Assembly (NCBI GenBank): GCA_036502295.1
Contig: DASXYU010000039.1
Coordinates: 1 to 46,781 of the forward strand
Origin: DASXYU01 sp036502295
GTDB taxonomy: Bacteria > Actinomycetota > Actinomycetes > Mycobacteriales > Jatrophihabitantaceae
DNA length: 46,781 nucleotides
Direction of reading: 5' to 3'
Shown here: in pieces, positions 31,373-40,677 of the stretch
Numbering within the stretch: the stretch's first letter is position 1
Layout of the letters: each line of letters begins with the position of its first letter
Position numbers and translations under genes: made by a program
Notes under the pieces: model-generated
What the model was told of the DNA's origin: nothing
The model's database searches: none
The model's input: only the letters and a program-made list of their open reading frames with translations

Positions 31373-32422
31373 ATGGAGCCCGAACTGATTCCGATCGTCT
31401 TCGAGGACGAGCCGGAGCAGCCTGCGTCTTCCGGGCAACCACCGGCCAAACGTCGCTGGTGGCCCTGGCTGCTAGTGGGCGCCCTCGCCGTCGCGGCAAT
31501 AGTCGCAGCCGTGGTCGGGGGCTCGCACGATAAGACGCCGCCCGTCCCGGTCGCGCAATCCACCCTCGCGGGGACCTCCTGGCTGTTGCAGAGCTTCACC
31601 GACAAGGACGGTGCACACCAGGCGACGCCGGGCAGCAACGACAGCACGATCAGCGGTGCGTGGCTCGGCTCCGGCGTCACCTTCGGCGCGGACGTCGTCC
31701 AGGGCAGCGACGGTTGCAACCACTTCGGAACCGCGCGCGCAACGGTGAGCGGCAACCACCTCGACTTCGGCACCGTCTCCACGACCTACGTCGGCTGCCT
31801 CGACCCCGTGCTGCAGCGGCAGGTTGCTGCCTTCACCACCGTCCTCAACGGCGGAGCGATGTGGCGGACGACAGGCAGCGTCCTCACGCTGAGCTCCGGT
31901 ACGGTGACGCTGCAGCTGGCCGCCACCCCGGCATCGCCCCCGTCGTCGCCGGCATCGATAGCTGAGGCTGCGACATCTCCGGCCTCGCCTCCGGTTCCGC
32001 AACCGGACTGGGCCTTCGTCGTCGAGCAACCGGGCATACATCCGTCGCTGCTCACCAGCACGTCGTGGCGCCTCACGTCCTACGCCGAACAGGACGGTGC
32101 GCTGTCGAAGGCGTCGCCCGGTGCGGCGATCACCCTCGTCATCGACGGAGGTGGTGGCGTGGTCGCGAGCGATGGCTGCAATGTCATCCGCGGCGAGATC
32201 GACGTCACCAGCTCGGGCACCGTCGACGGCGTGCCGGCGCGGCAGCTCGCCTTCTATGAGAGCGGTGATCTCGGGGCGAAGTCCTGCCCGAGCGCGGCGG
32301 CTGTCGATCGGCTGTTCCTCGGCAGCGCCGACACCGGAGACGTCATCCTCGCCACTGTCCAGGACGGCGATCTGACGTTGAAGCGGGCGGGTGGCGTGAT
32401 CCTGCGCTACGCGACGCTCTGA
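31373..32422 (+). CDS. Second META-domain membrane protein, paralogue of the preceding gene
   Basis: 349 residues, 15 nt after the previous stop. The N-terminus reads MEPELIPIVFEDEPEQP, then AKRRWWPWLLVGAL: the E-[VL]-I-P-x3-E-D and R-R-x-W-P-W-L elements match those of the upstream protein, although much of the rest differs. One transmembrane helix (about 31-49) is followed by two META domains, LAGTSWLLQSFTD/SDGCNHFG (about 65-180) and LTSTSWRLTSYAEQDG/SDGCNVIRG (about 226-345), separated by a Pro/Ala/Ser linker. It is likely the third gene of the sigma operon. Confidence 0.8.
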   Translation: MEPELIPIVFEDEPEQPASSGQPPAKRRWWPWLLVGALAVAAIVAAVVGGSHDKTPPVPVAQSTLAGTSWLLQSFTDKDGAHQATPGSNDSTISGAWLGSGVTFGADVVQGSDGCNHFGTARATVSGNHLDFGTVSTTYVGCLDPVLQRQVAAFTTVLNGGAMWRTTGSVLTLSSGTVTLQLAATPASPPSSPASIAEAATSPASPPVPQPDWAFVVEQPGIHPSLLTSTSWRLTSYAEQDGALSKASPGAAITLVIDGGGGVVASDGCNVIRGEIDVTSSGTVDGVPARQLAFYESGDLGAKSCPSAAAVDRLFLGSADTGDVILATVQDGDLTLKRAGGVILRYATL

Positions 32423-32467
32423 CGGCCGTCGGGAATTGTCCGCCGCAGTTGATACGTTTCCAGGACT

Positions 32468-32791
32468 ATGAGTTCGGAATTCGGTGCCCTGATCCAGATG
32501 ACCGCGCGCGAAGGCATGCGCGGCGAGCTGTTGCGCGTCCTGCGTAACTACGCCAACACGCTCGACGGTGAGCCCGGAACTCAGCTCTACGCGGTTGCGG
32601 CCGACCCGAACGGTGAGGATCTCGTCTGGATCTGGGAGCAGTTCGCTGACGGCGCAGCGGTGCAGGCCCACTTCCAGCACGACTTCTTCCGCGCCCTGCA
32701 GCTTGAGCTTGAGGATCTCCTCGCCGAGCCCCCGGCAATTCGGCCCCTCGCGCCCTTCGTTGCGCGGGTCAACGGCGTCGCAGCGGAGTAG
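32468..32791 (+). CDS. Antibiotic biosynthesis monooxygenase (ABM) domain protein
   Basis: 107 residues. The fold is a dimeric ferredoxin-like alpha/beta barrel: FGALIQMTAREGMRGELLRVLRNYANTL, GTQLYAVAADPNGEDLVWIWEQFADGAAVQAHFQ, and a final helix-strand. Family members are cofactor-free quinol monooxygenases or small-molecule-binding proteins. Position before groEL2 on its own transcript suggests no specific pathway. The W-x-W-E-x-[FY] strand and the following H-x-x-S/H region match the family. Confidence 0.78.
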   Translation: MSSEFGALIQMTAREGMRGELLRVLRNYANTLDGEPGTQLYAVAADPNGEDLVWIWEQFADGAAVQAHFQHDFFRALQLELEDLLAEPPAIRPLAPFVARVNGVAAE

Positions 32792-32799
32792 ATCCGCGG

Positions 32800-32837
32800 T
32801 TGAACCGGAGTTAGCACTCGGCTACCCTGACTGCTAA
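32800..32837 (+). promoter_or_regulatory. groEL2 promoter with CIRCE operator
   Basis: TTAGCACTC (32811-32819), nine bases, GACTGCTAA (32829-32837): CIRCE with one mismatch from the consensus right arm GAGTGCTAA. The -35 TTGAAC (32800-32805) and -10 TACCCT (32823-32828) are 17 nt apart, so the operator covers the -10 box just as at groES. HrcA control of both chaperonin loci follows. Confidence 0.88.
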
Positions 32838-32926
32838 CGGTCGAAGATGAGGTGCCCCGGATGGGCGCCGTCCGTCGCGGGCATCGCCGGCCGGCAAGTG
32901 AGACATTCCCGAAGGGACAGCCGCAT

Positions 32927-34549
<1,623 letters not shown>

Positions 34550-34573
34550 GAGTCCATGAGCTAACTGAACAGC

Positions 34574-34613
34574 AACAGAAGGGGCGGTCCCGTACGGGAC
34601 CGCCCCTTCTGTT
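34574..34613. terminator. Perfect 40-bp palindrome terminating groEL2 and the opposite gene
   Basis: Two 20-nt arms with no loop base beyond the centre (GGGGCGGTCCCGT / ACGGGACCGCCCC at the core). AACAGAA at the left end and TTCTGTT at the right end give a T-containing tail in each direction, so it can serve both convergent genes. Confidence 0.9.
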
Positions 34614-34626
34614 CGTCTGCCGTCCT

Positions 34627-35391
34627 CTACGAGTGGGTGACGTCGGCCGGATCGGGTGCGGTGATCGTCAGCGGCGCGTTGAACTTGCTCAACAGCACGC
34701 TGACGTCCTTGTGCTCGCCCAGCAGGGTCGCGCTGAAGGCGAGCTTCACCGGTTGAGACTGGTCATTGGTCCACAGCTCGGTCGGGATCGGATCCTTGCC
34801 GAGAAGAGCGAAGAGTTGGCCGATCGGAGTCGAAGAACCGACTTTCGAGGGCTGCACCTGCATCGTCCAATGCACCACGTGCGCGCCGTCCAGAGTCTGC
34901 TGGGCCGCGTTGCTCGTGCTGGCAGCATCGAGCAGGGCCACGACCGAGCCCGGGGAGGCCAGCAACGTGGTGACGCCGACGTTGCTCAACGGGGAGGCGG
35001 CGATCTTCACCTGCGGGATCGAACTGTCCGCCTTCACCTCGGCCCAGTCCTTGCCGTCCACCGGTGTCGTCAGTTTGAGGTAGCTACTGGCTCCCACGGT
35101 GATGGTCTCGTACGGGACCTGATCCTGACTCGTCATGATGTGCAGGGCCGTGACCGTCCCTTTCGTCAGCGTGACGTCGGCGGTGCCCTTGGTCGTCCCG
35201 GTATCGGTGTCGAGGTGCACCGAGGTGAGGGAGTTCAGCACCGCTTCTACGTTGGGGACGGGGTCGGCGATATCGCCGGTGGCGGAGGTGCTGCCGGCTG
35301 AGGGCTTGCCGCCAGATGAGGAGGAGCAGCCCACGACCAGGACGAGGGGGAGGACGGCAAGCACGGCGATTCGGGCGCGGTGGTGTGGCAC
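34627..35391 (-). CDS. LppX/LprAFG-like lipoprotein
   Basis: 254 residues from GTG. The signal peptide ends LVLVVGC with lipidated Cys22, followed by a Ser/Gly linker. The mature part has NVEAVLNSLTSVHLDTDTG, VTLTKGTVTAL, YLKLTTPVDGKDWAEV, and a C-terminal LFALLGKDPIPTELWTNDQSQPVKLAF, the pattern of the LppX_LprAFG (LolA-like) fold that holds a lipid in a hydrophobic cavity. Mycobacterial members carry triacylated lipids or lipoglycans. Here the partner is unknown; the neighbouring MFS transporter at 35989 is on the same strand, echoing the lprG-transporter pairing, but a DinB-like gene lies between them. Confidence 0.75.
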   Translation of the reverse strand: MPHHRARIAVLAVLPLVLVVGCSSSSGGKPSAGSTSATGDIADPVPNVEAVLNSLTSVHLDTDTGTTKGTADVTLTKGTVTALHIMTSQDQVPYETITVGASSYLKLTTPVDGKDWAEVKADSSIPQVKIAASPLSNVGVTTLLASPGSVVALLDAASTSNAAQQTLDGAHVVHWTMQVQPSKVGSSTPIGQLFALLGKDPIPTELWTNDQSQPVKLAFSATLLGEHKDVSVLLSKFNAPLTITAPDPADVTHS

Positions 35392-35445
35392 GTCCTTACG
35401 CTAGCGCGCGGCAGCGGTGCGGGCGGTCGCGGTGAGGGACGGACC

Positions 35446-35979
35446 TCAGTGGCTGACATCCCATACGTGGTGCTCGAGGTCGTGCAGCATGTAGCGCCCC
35501 AGGCTGTCGACGGTGAACTGGCTGCCGTTCGAGCGACGTCCGGGGCGGTTCCAGGCATCGGGCGCGACGGCCGCGTAGGTCGAGGCGAGGGCGTCTGCCG
35601 CGGCGTCGAGTTCGTCGGCCACTGTGGCGGGGTCCTGCTCCCAGTAGCGGTCCTCGATCGCCGAGGCGTCCTGGTCCCAGTTCTGGAAGAGGGGGTCGTC
35701 CTCGGTGAGCATCGATGTAGCTCGGGCGTTCATGATCTGGCACATGTCGCGGACGTGGCAGGCGTACTCGACCTTCGACCAGACTGCGGGTGCCGGACGG
35801 TCGGCGGCCTGCGGCGAGCCCAGCGCCAGCCTGAACGCGGCCGAGCCGGCCCGGACACGCAGCGGGATATCGGCACGGTCAACGGCGACGGCGTCATAAC
35901 CGCACTCGGCGCAGACCTCCTCGAGGACGAACGTCCAGTCGCGGTCTTCGGGATCGGGCTGGATCGTGGGCTCGCTCAT
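35446..35979 (-). CDS. DinB-like / maleylpyruvate-isomerase-fold protein
   Basis: 177 residues. Predicted four-helix bundle with WTFVLEEVCAECGYDAVAVD, WSKVEYACHVRDMCQIMNAR and a C-terminal LGRYMLHDLEHHVWDVS. His in EYACHVRDM and the His cluster in HDLEHHVWD are spaced like the metal-binding triad of DinB/MDMPI proteins, many of which are mycothiol-dependent thiol transferases. Substrate is unknown. It begins 9 nt after the MFS gene and so is probably co-transcribed with it. Confidence 0.72.
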   Translation of the reverse strand: MSEPTIQPDPEDRDWTFVLEEVCAECGYDAVAVDRADIPLRVRAGSAAFRLALGSPQAADRPAPAVWSKVEYACHVRDMCQIMNARATSMLTEDDPLFQNWDQDASAIEDRYWEQDPATVADELDAAADALASTYAAVAPDAWNRPGRRSNGSQFTVDSLGRYMLHDLEHHVWDVSH

Positions 35980-35988
35980 GTCGTCAGA

Positions 35989-37197
35989 CTACGAGGGCGG
36001 TGAAACAGATTCCGCTCCACGGCGGGCCAGCCAGAGCAGTAGTCCGACCGCCGGTAGGCACGCGCCGAAGACCGCGATACCGCTCCACCCGTAAGCGTTG
36101 TGGAGCACGCCGGTGATCGCCGAACTGATCGCGCCACCGACGAAGACAGAGGTCATGAAGGCTGCGGTGAGGCGGGCGCGGGCGGTGGGGTCGAGGGCAT
36201 AGATGTCGCGCTGGCTCAGTACCTGGTGAACCTGCACCGCCATGTCCAACAGGACGCCGGCAAGACCGAGCAGGACGAGTTGACTCGCGCCGAGCCATGC
36301 CAGCACCAGCGCGCCGCCGGCGAGGGCGAGGGCGAGGCCACGTCCTAACTCGCCGTAGCCGCGGTCGCCGATGCGTCCGGCGATCGGTGCGCTTGCCGCG
36401 CCTGACGCACCGACGAGGGCGAACAGCGCGACACCCGCCTGACTCAGACCGTGCTTGTCGATGAGTTCGTACGCCACTCCGGTCCAGTACGCGGTGAAGG
36501 CCCCGAACATAAGCGCCTGGCTCAGCGCGCGTTGCCGCAGCACCGGATGGTCGCGGAGCAACTGGAGCACGGATGCGATGAGGCGCGGGTAGGTGGTGTC
36601 GTGCTCGGGTGCCCGCTTGGGCAGCAGGCGCACGATCACCGCAGAGGTGAGCAGCATCAGTCCGGCGGAGATGAAGTAGATGCTGCGCCAGCCCATTGCA
36701 TTCGCCGCAAGCGAGGCGACGCTGCGGGCAAGCAGGATGCCGAGCAGCAGTCCGCTCATCACCCGTCCTACGAACTGGCCGCGCTGCTCCTCGGGAGCGA
36801 GGTGCGCGGCGAGGGGGACGAGGATCTGTGCCACCACCGAGGTGAGGCCGATGAAGAGTCCAGCCGCGAGGAAGACGCCGAGGTTCGGGGCGAGGGCCGC
36901 GACGACGAGCGCGGCGGCGGTGACGAGCAGCGTCCTCGATGCCAGCGAACGGTTCTCGCGAAGGTCACCGAGCGGCGTGAAGAACGCGAGGCCGAGGGCG
37001 TAGCCGATCTGGGTGATCGTGACGACGATGGTGGCGGAGCCCTGGCTGACGTGGAACGACTTCGACACGAGGTCGAGCAGCGGCTGGGCGTAGTAGAGGT
37101 TGGCGACGCTGGCGCCACAGGCGAACGCCAGGACGAGCGTGATGAGTCGCAGCTGCCTGGCCTGCGCCGCTGCCGGTGCTTCGGTCGTTGAAGTCAC
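35989..37197 (-). CDS. MFS transporter
   Basis: 402 residues, about twelve transmembrane helices. Start GTG 37197 is preferred: the longer in-frame start at 37242 lies inside the terminator hairpin of the upstream gene. Features: LITLVLAFACGASVANLYYAQPLL in helix 1, GDLRENRS as the loop 2-3 motif, VPLAAHLAPEEQRGQFVGRVMSG, and GRIGDRGYGELGR in the second half. The YAQPLL motif is frequent in the branch containing drug and sugar efflux proteins. Substrate cannot be assigned. The DinB-like gene follows after 9 nt. Confidence 0.88.
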   Translation of the reverse strand: MTSTTEAPAAAQARQLRLITLVLAFACGASVANLYYAQPLLDLVSKSFHVSQGSATIVVTITQIGYALGLAFFTPLGDLRENRSLASRTLLVTAAALVVAALAPNLGVFLAAGLFIGLTSVVAQILVPLAAHLAPEEQRGQFVGRVMSGLLLGILLARSVASLAANAMGWRSIYFISAGLMLLTSAVIVRLLPKRAPEHDTTYPRLIASVLQLLRDHPVLRQRALSQALMFGAFTAYWTGVAYELIDKHGLSQAGVALFALVGASGAASAPIAGRIGDRGYGELGRGLALALAGGALVLAWLGASQLVLLGLAGVLLDMAVQVHQVLSQRDIYALDPTARARLTAAFMTSVFVGGAISSAITGVLHNAYGWSGIAVFGACLPAVGLLLWLARRGAESVSPPS

Positions 37198-37208
37198 GCC
37201 TAGAACAA

Positions 37209-37242
37209 GTGGTGGCCGCGAACCGTTGTTCCCGGCCACCAC
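37209..37242 (-). terminator. Intrinsic terminator of the small beta-rich protein gene
   Basis: GTGGTGGCC pairs with GGCCACCAC, with an inner GAAC/GTTC pair, and on the minus strand the stem is followed by TTGTTCT. It starts 7 nt after the stop at 37250. Confidence 0.75.
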
Positions 37243-37249
37243 TCCGGTA

Positions 37250-37615
37250 TCAGCTTTCAGCGGCCTTGTGCAGGGTGCTCTTGTCGTGGGCGAAGAACTG
37301 GTCGGGGAACTCCGCCATCGTCAGCTTGGTGGACTGGTCATACGTCCACGTGCCGTCACCGTTGACGGTGATGGTCAGGTCGTAGCTGACCGATGAGGCA
37401 TTCCGCCCGAGATAGGCGTTCTCGCCGATCGTGTACGTCGGGCTGGCGAGTGTCGCGCCGAGGACGACCTCGGTCGCGTCGGCGTCGATGCCGATACCAC
37501 CGGCGAGGACGGCGATGCCGCGCGGAACGATGAAGCCCTTCAGCACCTCACCGGCAGCTGTGCCAGAGCGGGCCCCATTCGTTCGCCATCTGTTCCCGTC
37601 CGGATAAGAGGTCAT
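37250..37615 (-). CDS. Small beta-rich protein, possibly a truncated heme-binding FABP-like protein
   Basis: 121 residues from ATG 37615. The sequence is mostly predicted strands: LKGFIVPRGIAVLAGGIGID, EVVLGATLASPTYTIGE, VSYDLTITVNGDGTWTYDQSTKLTM and a C-terminal FFAHDKSTLHK. The ending resembles the H-T-D-x-N-T-L-x-[KR] close of FABP/nitrobindin-like families, here FAHDKSTLHK with the first position changed. Full members are usually longer at the N-terminus, so this may be a truncated copy. No signal peptide is evident. The assignment is weak; the ORF itself looks real, with its own terminator. Confidence 0.5.
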   Translation of the reverse strand: MTSYPDGNRWRTNGARSGTAAGEVLKGFIVPRGIAVLAGGIGIDADATEVVLGATLASPTYTIGENAYLGRNASSVSYDLTITVNGDGTWTYDQSTKLTMAEFPDQFFAHDKSTLHKAAES

Positions 37616-37674
37616 GTGGCGCGAATGCTATCGGTCGCCACGCGCCGCGGCCGCGGACCGTTCGCCCGGCGTCG

Positions 37675-37736
37675 TCATGATCAACAAACCAATCCAATCT
37701 GGTCGCTATCCGACCAAGAAGGTTTGTTGATCATGA
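37675..37736. repeat. Nested palindrome with 16-bp perfect arms
   Basis: TCATGATCAACAAACC (37675-37690) pairs perfectly with GGTTTGTTGATCATGA (37721-37736). Inside the 30-nt loop TGGTCG and CGACCA (37700-37705, 37711-37716) form a second stem. It fills most of the gap between the XPB gene and the next minus-strand gene. The arms match those of the element at 10094-10147. Confidence 0.85.
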
Positions 37737-37743
37737 AGAGGGT

Positions 37744-39393
37744 TCAGAGAGGACGGAGCAGGTCGTCGGCGTCGACGATCGTGTAGGCGTAGCCCTGCTC
37801 GGCGAGGAACCGTTGACGGTGCGCCGCGTACTCGGCATCGAGGGTGTCTCGGCTGACGACCGTATAGAAGTGCGCCTGCCGCCCGTCGTGCTTCGGCCGC
37901 AGCACGCGCCCGAGACGCTGCGCCTCCTCCTGCCGCGAGCCGAAAGTGCCGCTGATCTGGATCGCCACCGCGGCCTCGGGCAGGTCGATGGAGAAGTTCG
38001 CCACCTTGCTCACCACCAGCACCCGCTCCTCGCCATTGCGGAAGGCGTCATAGAGCCGCTCCCGTTCCTTGGTCGAGGTCGAGCCCTGAATGATCGGCGC
38101 ACCGTCGAGTTCGGCCGAGACGTCGTCGAGCTGATCGAGGTAGGCGCCGATCACCAGGATCTGGTCGTCGGGGTGGTTCTCGACGATCGTGCGCACCACC
38201 GGCAGCTTCGTCCTCGCCGTCGCGGCGAGCTTGTAACGGTCCTCGGGCTCGGCTATCGCATACGCCATCCGCTCCGCGTCGGTGAGCGTCACGCGCACCT
38301 CTGTGCAGTCGGCGGGGGCGATCCAACCCTGGTTCTCGATGTCTTTCCACGGCGCGTCGTAGCGCTTCGGCCCGATGAGGCTGAAGACGTCGCCCTCGCG
38401 GCCGTCCTCACGGATCAGTGTCGCGGTGAGGCCGAGGCGACGCCGCGACTGCAGGTCAGCGGTAAGACGGAAGATCGGCGCCGGAAGCAGGTGCACCTCG
38501 TCGTAGACGATGAGGCCCCAATCGCGGGAGTCGAAGAGCTCGAGGTGGCGGTACTGTCCACCGCGCTTGGTCGTCATCACCTGATACGTGGCGATGGTGA
38601 CCGGCCGGATCTCCTTCTTCTCGCCGCTGTACTCGCCGATCTCCTCCTCAGTGAGGCTGGTGCGGGCGATGAGCTCACGCTTCCACTGCCGACCGGCGAC
38701 GGTGTTCGTCACCAGGATCAGCGTGGTGGCCTGCGCCTGTGCCATCGCGGCCGCGCCGACGAGCGTCTTGCCGGCACCACACGGCAGCACGACAACGCCG
38801 GAGCCACCGGCCCAGAACATGTCGGCCGCCTGACGCTGGTAGTCGCGCAGCTCCCAGCCGTTGGTCTCGAGCGCGATCGGGTGCGCCTCGCCGTCGACGT
38901 AGCCGGCGAGGTCCTCGGCGGGCCAGCCGACCTTGAGCAACGCCTGCTTGAGGCGTCCACGCTCGCTCGGGTGTACGAGGACGGTGTCGGCGTCGACGCG
39001 CTCGCCGAGCATCGGCGCGATCTTCTTCTGCCGCAGCACCTCTTCAAGGACGGCACGGTCGAGGCTGACGAGGACGAGGCCGTGCACGGGGTCCTTCACC
39101 AGCTGCAGGCGGCCGTAGCGGTCCATCGTGTCGGCGACGTCAACGAGCAGGGCATGCGGCACCTGGTAGCGGCTGAACCGCACCAGCGCGTCGACCACCT
39201 GCTCGGCGTCGTGCCCCGCGGCGCGGGCGTTCCACAGGCCCAGCGGGGTGAGGCGGTAGGTGTGCACGTGCTCGGGGGAGCGTTCCAGCTCAGCGAAGGG
39301 CGCGATCGATGCCCGGGCCTGCTGGGCGAGGGGATGGTCGACCTCGAGCAGCAGCGTCTTGTCGGACTGGACGATCAGTGGGCCGTCGGTCAC
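37744..39393 (-). CDS. XPB/Rad25-like DNA repair helicase
   Basis: 549 residues from GTG 39393. An N-terminal domain (about 1-170) precedes a superfamily 2 helicase core: Walker A PCGAGKT with Lys209, DEVH box at 298-301 in VYDEVHLLPAP, TATLIREDGREGD with the RED motif (328-330) typical of XPB, and motif VI QRLGRVLRPK. This is the bacterial XPB family (M. tuberculosis Rv0861c), a 3'-5' DNA helicase/ATPase thought to act in DNA repair. The related protein at 40672-42717 lies just upstream, separated by the rlmC-like gene. Confidence 0.93.
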   Translation of the reverse strand: MTDGPLIVQSDKTLLLEVDHPLAQQARASIAPFAELERSPEHVHTYRLTPLGLWNARAAGHDAEQVVDALVRFSRYQVPHALLVDVADTMDRYGRLQLVKDPVHGLVLVSLDRAVLEEVLRQKKIAPMLGERVDADTVLVHPSERGRLKQALLKVGWPAEDLAGYVDGEAHPIALETNGWELRDYQRQAADMFWAGGSGVVVLPCGAGKTLVGAAAMAQAQATTLILVTNTVAGRQWKRELIARTSLTEEEIGEYSGEKKEIRPVTIATYQVMTTKRGGQYRHLELFDSRDWGLIVYDEVHLLPAPIFRLTADLQSRRRLGLTATLIREDGREGDVFSLIGPKRYDAPWKDIENQGWIAPADCTEVRVTLTDAERMAYAIAEPEDRYKLAATARTKLPVVRTIVENHPDDQILVIGAYLDQLDDVSAELDGAPIIQGSTSTKERERLYDAFRNGEERVLVVSKVANFSIDLPEAAVAIQISGTFGSRQEEAQRLGRVLRPKHDGRQAHFYTVVSRDTLDAEYAAHRQRFLAEQGYAYTIVDADDLLRPL

Positions 39394-39413
39394 ACGTAAC
39401 TCCCGCGGGGTGC

Positions 39414-39454
39414 GGTGGTTTCGACACGGCCGCGGTGCGGCCTTCTCAACCACC
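39414..39454. repeat. Dispersed palindrome between XPB and the methyltransferase
   Basis: GGTGGTTTCGACACGGCCGC and GCGGCCTTCTCAACCACC form a 41-bp imperfect palindrome. Its reverse complement aligns with 11183-11221. It sits in the 90-bp divergent region between two genes and so overlaps their promoters. Confidence 0.7.
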
Positions 39455-39483
39455 TCAGTTGGGCAACACTCCATTATGAGGGG

Positions 39484-40620
39484 GTGACGACATTGGAGTG
39501 CGCGGCCTTTCAGGAAGGCCGTTGCGCATCCTGTGTTCAGATACGCACCCCGTATGAACAGCAACTGGCCCAAAAGAATGCCCGCGCCCAGCAGCTGGTG
39601 AAGGCAGAGGTGTGGCTGCCCCCGGTTGCCGGCGAAATCGCCGGGTTCCGGACCAAATCCAAGCTCGTCGTCGGTGGCAGCACCGAGTCACCGACACTGG
39701 GAATCCTCGATTCCAACCAGCACGGCGTCGACCTCAGCGACTGCCCGATCGTGGATGCCCGCATCCTCACCGTCCTGCCGGCGTTGAAGCGCTTCATCGC
39801 CACCGCGGCGCTGGCGCCTTACGACGTACCCGCCCGCCGCGGCGAGTTGAAGAACCTCATCCTCACCGTCGCGCCGAACGGCGAGCTGATGCTGCGCTTC
39901 GTGCTCCGTTCCACCGAGTCCGTGCTGCGCATCCGCAAGCACCTGCCCGCACTGCAGGACGAGCTGCCTCAGCTGCGTGTCGTCACGGTGAACCTGCTGC
40001 CCGCGCACGCCGCGCTCGTCGAGGGCGAGGAGGAGATCGTCCTTACCGAGGTCGACTCACTCGACATGACGCTCGGTCAGACGACAGAGGACGCCGTCAC
40101 CCTGCACCTGCTGCCGCACAGCTTCTTCCAGACGAACACCGCCATAGCGCAGGCCCTCTACACGCAAGGACGGACCTGGATCGATGAGACCGACCCGTCC
40201 TCGATCTGGGATCTGTACTGCGGCGTCGGCGGATTCGCGCTGCACGCCGCGCACGGACGCAAGATCACCGGCGTCGAGGTGAGCGAGGAGGCGGCGGCGA
40301 GCGCCCGGCGTGCAGCGGCCGAGGCGGGCATCGATGCCACCTTCATCGCCGAGGACGCCACCACCTGGGCGAAGGCGCAGCCAGGCCCGGCCGAACTCGT
40401 CATCGTGAACCCGCCGCGGCGCGGTATCGGTACCGAACTCGCAACGTGGCTGGAGGAGTCGGGTGTGGAGCGCGTCCTCTACTCCTCGTGCAACGCCGAC
40501 AGCCTCGCCGCAGATCTCGCCACGATGCCGTCGCTGCGTCCAGTGCGGGCGCAGGTCTTCGACATGTTCCCGCACACTGCCCACTTCGAGACGCTGGTAT
40601 TGCTCAACAGAGGTCGCTGA
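39484..40620 (+). CDS. rlmC: 23S rRNA (uracil-C5)-methyltransferase, RlmC-like
   Basis: 378 residues from GTG with GAGGG just upstream. The N-terminal LECAAFQEGRCASC and DLSDCPIV supply cysteines for a [4Fe-4S] cluster, as in the RumA/RlmC branch, with no TRAM domain. The SAM-binding motif is WDLYCGVGGFAL; the RNA-binding/catalytic motif VNPPRRGIG and the catalytic cysteine in YSSCNADSLAADL follow. It would form 5-methyluridine in 23S rRNA (U747 in E. coli). Position between the two XPB-related genes is unusual compared with M. tuberculosis, where they adjoin. Confidence 0.9.
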   Translation: MTTLECAAFQEGRCASCVQIRTPYEQQLAQKNARAQQLVKAEVWLPPVAGEIAGFRTKSKLVVGGSTESPTLGILDSNQHGVDLSDCPIVDARILTVLPALKRFIATAALAPYDVPARRGELKNLILTVAPNGELMLRFVLRSTESVLRIRKHLPALQDELPQLRVVTVNLLPAHAALVEGEEEIVLTEVDSLDMTLGQTTEDAVTLHLLPHSFFQTNTAIAQALYTQGRTWIDETDPSSIWDLYCGVGGFALHAAHGRKITGVEVSEEAAASARRAAAEAGIDATFIAEDATTWAKAQPGPAELVIVNPPRRGIGTELATWLEESGVERVLYSSCNADSLAADLATMPSLRPVRAQVFDMFPHTAHFETLVLLNRGR

Positions 40621-40677
40621 GTAGCGAAGCGTGTCGAAGCGTCCGGCCCTTCGACACGCGATCTTCGGTCGCTACTC
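40619..40677. terminator. Two-part hairpin repeat carrying both convergent stop codons
   Basis: GAGTAGCGA (40619-40627) pairs with TCGCTACTC (40669-40677), and GCGTGTCGAAG (40629-40639) with CTTCGACACGC (40649-40659) around a 9-nt loop. The rlmC TGA overlaps the left arm and the TAG of the minus-strand gene lies in the right arm. It looks like a dispersed repeat acting as a bidirectional terminator. Confidence 0.8.

Noticed and set aside
37198..37242. Longer MFS start at 37242
   Set aside because: It lies within the terminator hairpin of the upstream gene and adds a non-membrane, unrelated stretch.
37813..39399. 528-codon plus-strand frame opposite the XPB helicase
   Set aside because: XPB on the minus strand has every helicase motif; the opposite frame shows none and has shadow composition.
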